DNA from: JALCOL01 sp022649665 | GTDB lineage: Bacteria > Bacillota > Bacilli > Lactobacillales > Enterococcaceae | Reading direction: 5' to 3' (one strand) | Assembly (NCBI GenBank): GCA_030372335.1 | Contig: JAUDCW010000022.1 | Length of the DNA stretch: 30,458 nt | Shown: positions 16,254 through 23,156 of the stretch, one piece after another | How the letters are laid out: every line of letters starts with the position of its first letter | Numbering within the stretch: the first letter of the stretch is position 1 | Notes under the pieces: model-generated | Database searches by the model: none | What the model was told of the DNA's origin: nothing | Seen by the model: the letters and a program-made list of their open reading frames with translations, nothing else | Position numbers and translations under genes: made by a program

Positions 16254-18056
16254 ATGTGTGGAATCGTCGGTGTGATCGGAAATCCTAAAGCAACAAATAT
16301 ATTGATCCATGGGTTGGAACGGCTGGAGTACCGCGGCTACGATTCCGCGGGGATCTATGTGCAGGGAGAAAAAAGCTATTTGGTAAAATCAGTCGGCCGG
16401 ATCGCACAGCTGAAAGCTCTGTTAACTCCAGAAGTCCAAGGCGTGATCGGGATCGGCCACACCCGCTGGGCGACCCACGGCAAACCTTCTGAAGAAAATG
16501 CCCATCCGCATACGGCTTACCATGGTCGCTTTGTTTTAGTGCATAATGGAGTCATCGAAAACTACCAGGAAATCAAAGACCATTATTTAGCAGATGATAC
16601 TTTTTACGGCGATACGGATACTGAGATCGCGGTCCATCTGATCGCAAAAATGACTTTGGAAAGCGGTTCGACTGAAGAAGGACTCCGTCAGGCGCTCAAA
16701 ATCATCAAGGGTTCTTATGCATTTGCTTTGATCGATCAGGAAGACCCCGATACGATCTATGTAGCGAAAAATAAAAGCCCGCTCTTGCTCGGCGTTGGTG
16801 CCGGCTACAATATGGTTTGCAGCGATGCGATGGCGATGATCAATGAAACAAACCAATTTGTCGAGATCCATGACATGGAAATGGTGCTCGTTCACGCAGA
16901 CCGCTATGAAATCAAAAATTTAGCCGGGGAAATCATCCGCCGGCTGCCGTTCACTGCCGAGATCGATGCGGCTGATCTGGAAAAGGGGACATATCCATTT
17001 TATATGCTGAAAGAAATCGATGAGCAGCCGACGGTGATGCGCCGGATCGCCAGCGAATATTTTGCCGGTGAAGAAGTCGAAGTCGCTCCCGAAATTTTGG
17101 AAGCCATGAAAAAAAGCGACCGGATCTATATCGTCGCATGCGGTACGAGCTGGCACGCCGGCTGGGTCGGCAAGTTTCTTTTCGAGAATCTGTGCGATCT
17201 GCCGGTAGAAGTGCTGCTTTCCAGCGAAGTCGGCTACCGGCTGCCGCTTTTGAGCCAAAAGCCGTTTTTCATCTTTCCATCGCAAAGCGGCGAAACGGCC
17301 GATACTCGGCAAGTATTGGTCGAAATGAAACGGCTTGGGATCCCGTCGCTGACGCTGACGAATGTTCCCGGCTCAACATTGGCACGGGAAGCAACATTTT
17401 CACTGCCGCTATTAGCAGGCCCTGAGATCGCGGTCGCTTCAACAAAAGCGTATACAGCGCAGATCGCTGTTTTGGCCTGCTTGGCAAAAGCAGCCGGCGA
17501 GGCGCTTGGAAAAGCAGCGGCGCAAGATTTTGATTTGAAGCACCAGCTTGGCTTGGTCGCAAACGGGATGGAAGAGATCTTTACCGAAAAGGATCTGCTT
17601 GAACAGCAAGCATACAACTATTTGACGGACCGCCGCAATGCGTTTTATATTGGCCGCGGACCAGATTATTATGTTTCGATGGAAGCTGCTTTGAAATTAA
17701 AAGAGATCTCTTATATCCAAGCAGAAGGGTTTGCAGCCGGCGAATTGAAGCACGGCACGATCGCGCTGATCGAAGAGGGGACGCCGGTTTTCGGTATCAT
17801 TACGGACGCCGTGACTGCTTCGCATACGCGCGGGAATCTGCAGGAAGTCGAAAGTCGCGGCGCACATACGTATGTGATCAGCATGAAAGGCTTGGAAAAA
17901 GCGGAAGACAATCTTGTCCTGCCAAGGATCGATCCGCTGCTGACACCGCTTTTGAGCGTCGTTCCGGCGCAATTGATCGCTTATTATGCGACGATCCAGC
18001 GGCATTTAGATGTCGATAAACCGCGGAACTTGGCTAAATCAGTTACCGTTGAATAA
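16254..18056 (+). CDS. glmS: Glutamine-fructose-6-phosphate aminotransferase GlmS
   Basis: First committed enzyme of amino-sugar synthesis: fructose-6-phosphate plus glutamine gives glucosamine-6-phosphate. 600 aa. The N-terminal Ntn glutaminase domain starts CGIVGVIG and includes LEYRGYDSAG and GIGHTRWATHG; two SIS isomerase domains follow (ACGTSWHAG near 295, SQSGETADT near 343, then a second near 450-590); the C-terminus is PRNLAKSVTVE as in the family. The start is the ATG at 16254, not the in-frame ATG 9 nt earlier, because catalysis needs Cys directly after the initiator Met and AAGGAT is properly spaced (7 nt) from it. It has its own promoter and terminator. Confidence 0.98.
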   Translation: MCGIVGVIGNPKATNILIHGLERLEYRGYDSAGIYVQGEKSYLVKSVGRIAQLKALLTPEVQGVIGIGHTRWATHGKPSEENAHPHTAYHGRFVLVHNGVIENYQEIKDHYLADDTFYGDTDTEIAVHLIAKMTLESGSTEEGLRQALKIIKGSYAFALIDQEDPDTIYVAKNKSPLLLGVGAGYNMVCSDAMAMINETNQFVEIHDMEMVLVHADRYEIKNLAGEIIRRLPFTAEIDAADLEKGTYPFYMLKEIDEQPTVMRRIASEYFAGEEVEVAPEILEAMKKSDRIYIVACGTSWHAGWVGKFLFENLCDLPVEVLLSSEVGYRLPLLSQKPFFIFPSQSGETADTRQVLVEMKRLGIPSLTLTNVPGSTLAREATFSLPLLAGPEIAVASTKAYTAQIAVLACLAKAAGEALGKAAAQDFDLKHQLGLVANGMEEIFTEKDLLEQQAYNYLTDRRNAFYIGRGPDYYVSMEAALKLKEISYIQAEGFAAGELKHGTIALIEEGTPVFGIITDAVTASHTRGNLQEVESRGAHTYVISMKGLEKAEDNLVLPRIDPLLTPLLSVVPAQLIAYYATIQRHLDVDKPRNLAKSVTVE

Positions 18057-18067
18057 AAGACAGGAGG

Positions 18068-18101
18068 AGCGTTTCGGAAATCATTTCCGGAGCGCTTTTT
18101 T
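18068..18101 (+). terminator. Rho-independent terminator after glmS
   Basis: AGCGTTTCGGAAA (18068-18080) pairs with TTTCCGGAGCGCT (18084-18096), with two G-T wobbles and a 3-nt loop, followed by a T-run to 18101. It lies 11 nt past the glmS stop, just before the end hairpin of repeat copy 2. Confidence 0.88.
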
Positions 18102-18106
18102 GCGCA

Positions 18107-18147
18107 AAACAGGGTCTGTGACATTATTTATGTCACAGACCCTGTTT
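18107..18147. terminator. 17-bp-stem hairpin, variant end of repeat copy 2 (telA side terminator)
   Basis: AAACAGGGTCTGTGACA (18107-18123) pairs perfectly with 18131-18147 around TTATTTA. On the minus strand it ends in a short T-run and would terminate the xpaC-telA unit. It occupies the place of the GAGGCTGGGACA hairpin of the other two copies but has a different stem sequence. Confidence 0.8.
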
Positions 18148-18271
18148 CCGAATAAACGGTGTTTCAAAAGCAGCTTCTTCGGAAATAATCCGAAAAATCT
18201 CAAAAATATAAGAAATTATTTTCGGATTTTCCTTCTTATTTCTCGAAGCTGAACACTTTTGTCCCAGCCTC
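18107..18271 (-). repeat. 165-bp palindromic intergenic repeat, copy 2 (glmS/telA junction)
   Basis: Same family as the copies at 7347 and 27934, in minus orientation, starting 11 nt after the telA stop. Its left end reads GAGGCTGGGACAAAAGTG on the minus strand (18254-18271). The inner about 115 bp differ from copy 1 at only about three positions by eye, including the unpaired parts. The terminal hairpin is swapped for an unrelated perfect one, so the outer inverted-repeat match to the left end is lost in this copy. Confidence 0.9.
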
Positions 18272-18282
18272 AAATAGCAAGA

Positions 18283-19497
18283 TTATTTTTTGGTCAGCTC
18301 CAGGAGTTTGTTTTTCAGCGTATCTTCCATGATTGCCAATTCATTTTCGGCGGCGGAACGTTTTTCTTTGCCCTCTTGCTGGATATGGAGGGTTTCTTCG
18401 ATCGTTTCGATCAGATCATCCTGGGTCTTTTGCAATGTTTCGATATCGACCAAGCCGCGCTCATTTTCTTTAGCGGTTTCGATCGTCGAGATCTTGAGCA
18501 TTTCAGAATTTTTCTTCAGGAGATCGTTCGTCGTTTCGGAAACTTGACGCTGGGCAGTGACCGCATCCTTTTGCCGCAGCAAGGTCAAAGCGATCACGAC
18601 TTGGTTTTTCCAGAGCGGGATCGCAGTATTGATCGAGGCTTGGATCTTTTCAGCGAGCGTCTGATTTGTATTTTGGATCAAACGGATCTGCGGCGCCTGC
18701 TGGATCGTGATTTGGCGCGCCAGTTTCAGATCATAGACCCGTTTTTCCAGCCGATCCAGAAACTGTTCGTGATCGGTCACGATTTGGGCATCCATCTGGT
18801 CGCCGGTTTCCTGCGCTTTTTTCAACGCTTCCGGGATTAGTTTTGTCTGCAGCTCTTCCATTTTTAGTTCGCCGGCTGCGATATACAGATTCAGCGCATC
18901 AAAATAGTCTTTATTTTTGTGATAAAGCTGCTCCATCACTTGATTGTCTTTCAACAAGCCGTTTTTTTCGTGTTCGAGTTTGATCCCAATCTGATCGATT
19001 TTTGCGCCGACCTTTTGATATTTGGCAGTGATCTCATAAATCGATTGTTTGGCTTTGCTGAACATCCGCTTGAAGATATTGCTTTCTTGCGCGCGCAGTT
19101 CATCGGGATTTGCTTGATTCAGCTGATACATCAAGTCATTCAGCGAGTCGCCGATCGGTCCGATGTCGGAACTTTGGACTTGGTTGAGCATCGACTGCGA
19201 GAATTGATTCAGCTTTTCTTGAGCGATCGCGCCGTAGCTCATCACAGATTGCGAATCTTTGACATCGATCTTTTCTGAAAGTTCGCGTGCTTGCAGCCGG
19301 CGGTCTTCCGGCAGCTTGTCATAGACACGCGGCGCGGTTTGCTGCTCTTTTAATTGCTGCATTTCCTGCTGCTGTTGACGGGGCAGCGAAGCGATGTTCT
19401 GATCAGTAAAAGGATCAGCTAAAAGCTGATCCAGCGTGTGATCGACCGAAGCGGATTCTTTATTTTCAGGAACGTTATTTTGCGGATTGTCAGACAT
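18283..19497 (-). CDS. telA: TelA-family toxic anion resistance protein
   Basis: 404-aa, largely helical, cytoplasmic protein of the TelA/YceH family (PF05816), named for tellurite resistance on plasmids. Chromosomal copies in Firmicutes are linked to envelope stress and resistance to cell-wall-active compounds, but the biochemical role is unknown. Sequence shows a charged Gln-rich N-terminus (QQQQEMQQLKEQQ near 41-53), long coiled-coil-prone stretches, and the family-type core QIRLIQNTNQTLAEKIQAS followed by IPLWKNQVVIALTL near 295-310. The start ATG has AAGGAGG 8 nt upstream. It lies 21 nt downstream of the xpaC-like gene, a pairing seen in many Firmicutes, implying a shared function. Confidence 0.9.
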   Translation of the reverse strand: MSDNPQNNVPENKESASVDHTLDQLLADPFTDQNIASLPRQQQQEMQQLKEQQTAPRVYDKLPEDRRLQARELSEKIDVKDSQSVMSYGAIAQEKLNQFSQSMLNQVQSSDIGPIGDSLNDLMYQLNQANPDELRAQESNIFKRMFSKAKQSIYEITAKYQKVGAKIDQIGIKLEHEKNGLLKDNQVMEQLYHKNKDYFDALNLYIAAGELKMEELQTKLIPEALKKAQETGDQMDAQIVTDHEQFLDRLEKRVYDLKLARQITIQQAPQIRLIQNTNQTLAEKIQASINTAIPLWKNQVVIALTLLRQKDAVTAQRQVSETTNDLLKKNSEMLKISTIETAKENERGLVDIETLQKTQDDLIETIEETLHIQQEGKEKRSAAENELAIMEDTLKNKLLELTKK

Positions 19498-19518
19498 GGT
19501 AAGGTCCTCCTTGTGATT

Positions 19519-20199
19519 TTAAGATTGCGGATGTTCTTTGCTTTCCAGATTCGATTTTGCTACTTCGAGCTCGACATCCATATCTTCCAGCTCATCTTGC
19601 GTCAATGTTTGATAATCGCGCTGGATGAGTCCGGCCAGCTGCTCGATGATCTGCTCAGACTCTTCAAGTTTGGCAAATGTTTCTTTGTTTTTCAGCGAAT
19701 GTTCGTTGATCTCTAAATATTTAGCAGTCAAATCAACCAGATTCGGTAAATGAGTATATAAGAAGTGATTGGCCAAGTGGAGTTTGAGGGGATCTTGAAC
19801 GAGTTCCTTAAAGATCTTTTTCGAAAGCGGCAGCATCTCGGTCCGCAGATTGATCGCTTTGAGTTTGTTTGCCTGCTGAACATTGTTTTCAAGGGCCGTG
19901 ATCTGTTCTTTAGCAGAAGCCATCGTTTTTCTGAAAAATTCGATCTCGCTTTCGTTCATGCCACAAGCGCGGTAATGCTCTTCTTTACTGCTCGTCAGCT
20001 TGGGAAAAACAGCCGGCTCGCTGCGCAGCGCACGAATCTTCAAATAGCGCCGCAAGATCACCGCTCCTAAAAAGAAGAGCGCCAGTGCGATGTTTCTTTC
20101 CGGCGGCGCGGAGTTGGTAAAGCCGATCACGAACAAAATGAGAAACAAAAGCGCAATCACGCTGAATAAGTGTTGAAACCACCTGAATATATTTTTCAT
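19519..20199 (-). CDS. xpaC: XpaC-like membrane protein (PF10112 family)
   Basis: 226-aa protein with two N-terminal membrane helices (about 10-28 and 35-50) and a helical, charged cytoplasmic remainder (about 55-226). This layout matches XpaC, named after hydrolysis of 5-bromo-4-chloroindolyl phosphate in B. subtilis; its real function is not known. The start has GGAGG 9 nt upstream. It is the first gene of a pair with telA. Family assignment rests on length, topology and the telA partner rather than on a diagnostic catalytic motif. Confidence 0.8.
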   Translation of the reverse strand: MKNIFRWFQHLFSVIALLFLILFVIGFTNSAPPERNIALALFFLGAVILRRYLKIRALRSEPAVFPKLTSSKEEHYRACGMNESEIEFFRKTMASAKEQITALENNVQQANKLKAINLRTEMLPLSKKIFKELVQDPLKLHLANHFLYTHLPNLVDLTAKYLEINEHSLKNKETFAKLEESEQIIEQLAGLIQRDYQTLTQDELEDMDVELEVAKSNLESKEHPQS

Positions 20200-20245
20200 C
20201 GGTTATTGCCTCCAATATTGAGCGGGTCCTTCATCGTCATAACTC

Positions 20246-20274
20246 ATTTTAACATAGTTTAATTTTATTCTGAT
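20246..20274 (-). promoter_or_regulatory. Probable promoter of xpaC-telA
   Basis: On the minus strand TAAAAT (20246-20251) is preceded by TGT, an extended -10 arrangement, and by a weak ATCAGA 17 bases further upstream (20269-20274). This is the best candidate in the 20200-20396 gap. Confidence 0.4.
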
Positions 20275-20339
20275 ATGGGACTAAGGTAGGATTTTCAATT
20301 TTAGCAAAAACTATACAATTATGAACAAAGAGACAAGAT

Positions 20340-20368
20340 TTGAATTATCGAACCGGCTAAAGTAAGAT
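20340..20368 (+). promoter_or_regulatory. Probable promoter of the nudF operon
   Basis: TTGAAT (20340-20345), 17-base spacer, TAAGAT (20363-20368), each with four matches to consensus. It is located about 28 nt before the nudF start. Confidence 0.5.
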
Positions 20369-20396
20369 AAAGAAAGAATAGAATGGAGCGATTCTA

Positions 20397-20966
20397 ATGG
20401 AGGATCAATATAAAAAAATGGCGGAGAAAACGATCGACCGCCAAGAAATATATCACGGAAAGATCATCGATGTTTTTGTCGACACGGTTGCACTGCCGAT
20501 GGGAGGGACTGCTAAGCGCGAGCTGGTCTTTCATCCGGGCGGTGTCGGGATCGTCCCGCTGACGGCGGAGAATAAGATCATTCTCGTCAAACAATTCCGC
20601 AAACCGATGGAGAAAGTAATGCTTGAGATCCCCGCCGGCAAGCTCGATCCAGGCGAAGACAAAGATCCGCTGGCCGCGGCCAAACGCGAACTGGAAGAAG
20701 AAATCAAAATGCGGGCGATCGATTGGCAGCGTCTCAGCGGGGTCTATCTTTCACCAGGCTACGCGAACGAGTTCCTGCATATTTATTTGGCGCGCGACCT
20801 CTACGCTGTCGCGCATCCGCGGTCACAAGATCCCGACGAGTGGATCCTGCCGGAAGCATACTCGCTAGCTGAGGCGAAACAGATGATCGCAGAGGGTACG
20901 ATCCAAGACGCCAAAACGGTGATCGGGATCCAAGCTTGGGAAATCAGGACTTTGAAAGGGGAGTAG
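20397..20966 (+). CDS. nudF: NUDIX hydrolase, ADP-ribose pyrophosphatase
   Basis: 189-aa NUDIX enzyme expected to split ADP-ribose into AMP and ribose-5-phosphate. Family features: AKRELVFHPGGVGIVPL near 39-55, QFRKPMEKVMLEIPAGKLDP near 66-85, then the Nudix helix, and LSPGYANEFLHIYLA near 116-130. The Nudix box is unusual: the first Gly81/Glu87 spacing is right, but nine residues rather than seven separate Glu87 from REL (97-99), and the Gly normally following EE is Lys104. The catalytic Glu cluster REL-EEE (97-102) remains. The start ATG has GGAG 8 nt upstream. It opens a five-gene run; the next gene begins 1 nt after its stop. Confidence 0.9.
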   Translation: MEDQYKKMAEKTIDRQEIYHGKIIDVFVDTVALPMGGTAKRELVFHPGGVGIVPLTAENKIILVKQFRKPMEKVMLEIPAGKLDPGEDKDPLAAAKRELEEEIKMRAIDWQRLSGVYLSPGYANEFLHIYLARDLYAVAHPRSQDPDEWILPEAYSLAEAKQMIAEGTIQDAKTVIGIQAWEIRTLKGE

Positions 20967-20967
20967 C

Positions 20968-21411
20968 ATGAAGCAGCTTTCAAGACGAGCCGCTCGCCAA
21001 AAAAGCCGCCATGCTCCAGAAAAGGCGAGCACACTGAAAAACCGCGTGAAAAAGAAGCGTTCGCTTTGGCGCAATTATCGTGAAGAGACACCGGTCACGA
21101 TCCACGAGCCGAAAAACGCGGAAAACCCGCGTGGACACTTGGCGAGCGCAATGCGGATCTCGCGCGCCGAAGCTGATGCGCTGGTAGAGAAAGTTTCCAA
21201 TATCAAAGAGCCGCCCGCAGAGCAGCCAAAACCGCGCGAACGCGTTGCCCCGGCTGAACTGGAAACATCTGCGCCGCCGCAAAAACGCAAAGCACACGCG
21301 CAGGAGCGTGCTCAAGAAAAAAGCCGCAAATGGAACCGCCGGATCAACCTTGCGATCGTAGTCTCTTTGCTCCTTCTAGGGCTGATCGGCTTTTTGATTT
21401 TTAAATGGTAG
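20968..21411 (+). CDS. Unknown basic tail-anchored membrane protein
   Basis: 147-aa protein I do not recognise. The N-terminal third is strongly basic (Arg/Lys-rich through about residue 37), the middle is hydrophilic and Pro/Glu-rich (about 80-105), then another Arg/Lys stretch (106-125) leads into a single C-terminal membrane helix (about 126-146) ending FLIFKW. There is no signal peptide, so it is probably anchored by its tail with the basic region in the cytoplasm. The start ATG is 1 nt after the nudF stop, with GGGGAG overlapping the nudF end, so the two are tightly coupled. mtnN follows after 12 nt. The position suggests a role linked to nucleotide turnover or membrane localisation of partners, which is speculation. 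Confidence 0.8.
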   Translation: MKQLSRRAARQKSRHAPEKASTLKNRVKKKRSLWRNYREETPVTIHEPKNAENPRGHLASAMRISRAEADALVEKVSNIKEPPAEQPKPRERVAPAELETSAPPQKRKAHAQERAQEKSRKWNRRINLAIVVSLLLLGLIGFLIFKW

Positions 21412-21423
21412 GAGGAGAACGAA

Positions 21424-22116
21424 ATGAGAATCGGAATTATCGGAGCAATGGATGAAGAAATCAAAGTATTGAAAGAAAGCATGGATCACACAAAAACATG
21501 GCAGCGCGGTTCGGTGATCTTTATGGCAGGAAATTTCGGCAAACATGAATTGATCGTTGTCCGTTCGGGGATCGGCAAAGTCATGGCAGCGATCACCACT
21601 GCCATGCTGATCGATCACTATGACGTCAATATGGTGATCAACACGGGTTCCGCCGGCGGGATCGGCAAACACCTGAAAGTGGGCGACATCGTGATCGCGG
21701 CCCAGACCGCTTATTTCGATGTCGATGTGACCGGCTTCGGCTACGAAATGGGCCAGCTGCCGGCGATGCCGCTTTACTATGATGCGAGCCGCTATCTGGT
21801 CGATCAAGCGGTCCAAGCCGCTGCAAGCACCGGTCTGAGTGTTCATAAAGGACTGATTGTGACCGGGGACACATTTGTGAATGATGAAGAGAAGATCAAA
21901 GAAATCAAAGAGATCTTCCCGCAAGCGCTGGCGGTCGAAATGGAAGGCGCCGCGGTCGCACAAGCAGCGCTTCAGTTCAAAATGCCGTATTTAGTGATCC
22001 GTTCGCTGAGCGACGTCGGTGATGAAGATGCAGCCGAACATTTTGATCAATTTATCATCACCGCTGGTCAAAAAAGCGCAGAAATGGTTTTAACGCTGAT
22101 CAGACGGCTTCCTTAA
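21424..22116 (+). CDS. mtnN: 5'-methylthioadenosine/S-adenosylhomocysteine nucleosidase
   Basis: Cleaves adenine from MTA and SAH (and 5'-deoxyadenosine), recycling SAM by-products and feeding autoinducer-2 precursor formation through S-ribosylhomocysteine. 230 aa, full length. Catalytic residues fall where the E. coli enzyme has them: Glu12 in GAMDEEI, Glu174 in VEMEGAA, and Asp197 in RSLSDVGDE. SGIGKVMAA (48-56) and TGSAGGIG (74-81) form the substrate pocket and GDTFVN (148-153) completes it. AGGAGGAG lies 7 nt before the ATG. It sits in the nudF-pncA run, consistent with adenine-nucleoside and NAD by-product recycling. Confidence 0.97.
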   Translation: MRIGIIGAMDEEIKVLKESMDHTKTWQRGSVIFMAGNFGKHELIVVRSGIGKVMAAITTAMLIDHYDVNMVINTGSAGGIGKHLKVGDIVIAAQTAYFDVDVTGFGYEMGQLPAMPLYYDASRYLVDQAVQAAASTGLSVHKGLIVTGDTFVNDEEKIKEIKEIFPQALAVEMEGAAVAQAALQFKMPYLVIRSLSDVGDEDAAEHFDQFIITAGQKSAEMVLTLIRRLP

Positions 22117-22134
22117 CTAAAGGAGGAGACAAAA

Positions 22135-22680
22135 ATGAAAGCACTGATTTCGATCGATTATACGAATGATTTCGTTGCGCCGGACGGGGCGCTGACGACC
22201 GGCAAAGCCGGACAAGCGATCGACGATCGTTTAGCGGAAGTGACGCAAGCCTTTATTGACACGGGCGAGTTTGTCGTTTTCGCGATCGACCGGCATGATC
22301 CGCAAGATTTTTATCATCCGGAAAACCGGTTATTCCCGCCGCATAACATCAAGGGGACTTGGGGACGCGAGCTCTACGGCAAACTCGGTGAGGTTTATCA
22401 AAAAAATCAAAATGCTGCGAATGTGTACTGGCTCGACAAACGGCATTATTCCGCTTTTTGCGGGACTGATCTTGATCTGCGGCTGCGCGAACGCGATATC
22501 AAAGAGATTCACTTGACTGGGGTCTGCACGGATATTTGTGTGCTCCACACGGCAGTCGATGCGTATAACCTCGGGTACCGGATCGTGATCCATCGTCACG
22601 GAGTCGCCAGTTTTGATCCGGTCGGCCACGACTGGGCACTCAATCATTTTGAAAAGGTGCTCGGTGCGACGATCTACTAA
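22135..22680 (+). CDS. pncA: Nicotinamidase / isochorismatase-family cysteine hydrolase
   Basis: 181-aa enzyme of the isochorismatase-like fold; nicotinamidase converts nicotinamide to nicotinate for NAD salvage. The catalytic triad is visible: Asp8 (ISIDYTNDF), Lys102 (DKRHYSAF) and Cys135 in GVCTDICV. The metal-binding pattern DRHDP near 52-56 and a His at 70 supports nicotinamidase rather than isochorismatase. AAAGGAGGAG precedes the ATG. The gene follows mtnN by 18 nt and its stop overlaps a possible ATG of the next gene. The pairing with ADP-ribose pyrophosphatase upstream suggests the operon handles both halves of NAD breakdown. Confidence 0.9.
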   Translation: MKALISIDYTNDFVAPDGALTTGKAGQAIDDRLAEVTQAFIDTGEFVVFAIDRHDPQDFYHPENRLFPPHNIKGTWGRELYGKLGEVYQKNQNAANVYWLDKRHYSAFCGTDLDLRLRERDIKEIHLTGVCTDICVLHTAVDAYNLGYRIVIHRHGVASFDPVGHDWALNHFEKVLGATIY

Positions 22681-22697
22681 TGGAGAGGCGGAAAATC

Positions 22698-23072
22698 ATG
22701 CTGACAAATGAAGAAAAAGCGCTGATCAAAATCACCGATCGGCTCGTTTTGACAGAAGGATTCGAGGATTGGATCGTGAACGGCGAGTATCAGGATGTTT
22801 TCGCATTTTTGCAGTTGATCGCACGGCGCCAAAGCGTGATCGATCAAGAGGTCGCAAAAATTTTTGAGGAGGCTCTTCTTAGCGGAATGAATCTGTTGCG
22901 CTTTGAAGCGCTAGCGGCTAAAACGACGGGCAGCTTCGGGAAGAAGCGCTATGAAATGGAAAAAGAGCTGGCGCATTTGAGCGAACGCTATGCGCAAACT
23001 TCTCCCGAATTGCTCGAAAGCTACGGACTTGCAGATCCATTTTCCAGCGGCCTTCCCAGCCGGGACAGTTAA
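22698..23072 (+). CDS. Unknown small helical protein
   Basis: 124-aa protein with no family I can name. It is soluble, acidic and predicted mostly helical; it begins MLTNEEKALIKITDR and ends in a short Ser-rich tail. I chose ATG 22698 because GGAGAGG lies 9 nt upstream; an in-frame ATG at 22680, overlapping the pncA stop, would add six residues but has no ribosome site of its own. It is the last gene of the nudF-mtnN-pncA run and is followed by a clear terminator. Confidence 0.8.
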   Translation: MLTNEEKALIKITDRLVLTEGFEDWIVNGEYQDVFAFLQLIARRQSVIDQEVAKIFEEALLSGMNLLRFEALAAKTTGSFGKKRYEMEKELAHLSERYAQTSPELLESYGLADPFSSGLPSRDS

Positions 23073-23084
23073 TGGTCGACTTTC

Positions 23085-23117
23085 AGCAACGGAAAGTTTC
23101 CGCTGCTGTTTTTTTTT
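23085..23117 (+). terminator. Rho-independent terminator of the nudF operon
   Basis: CAGCAACGGAA pairs with TTCCGCTGCTG (one A-C mismatch) around a short loop, followed by eight T. It closes the five-gene run and lies just before the efflux-pump gene. Confidence 0.9.
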
Positions 23118-23156
23118 GCTATACTTTAAAGAGCAGGGAAGAAATCTAATAAGGGG

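Noticed and set aside
7347..18271. A possible small peptide of about 40 aa encoded on the antisense strand of the repeat (reads MSQ(P/T)LFPNKRCFKSSFF in copies 1 and 2).
   Set aside because: The reading frame is broken in copy 3 by an extra base and lacks its start there. It has no ribosome site, and the start codon lies in the terminator hairpin. The similarity between copies follows from DNA conservation.
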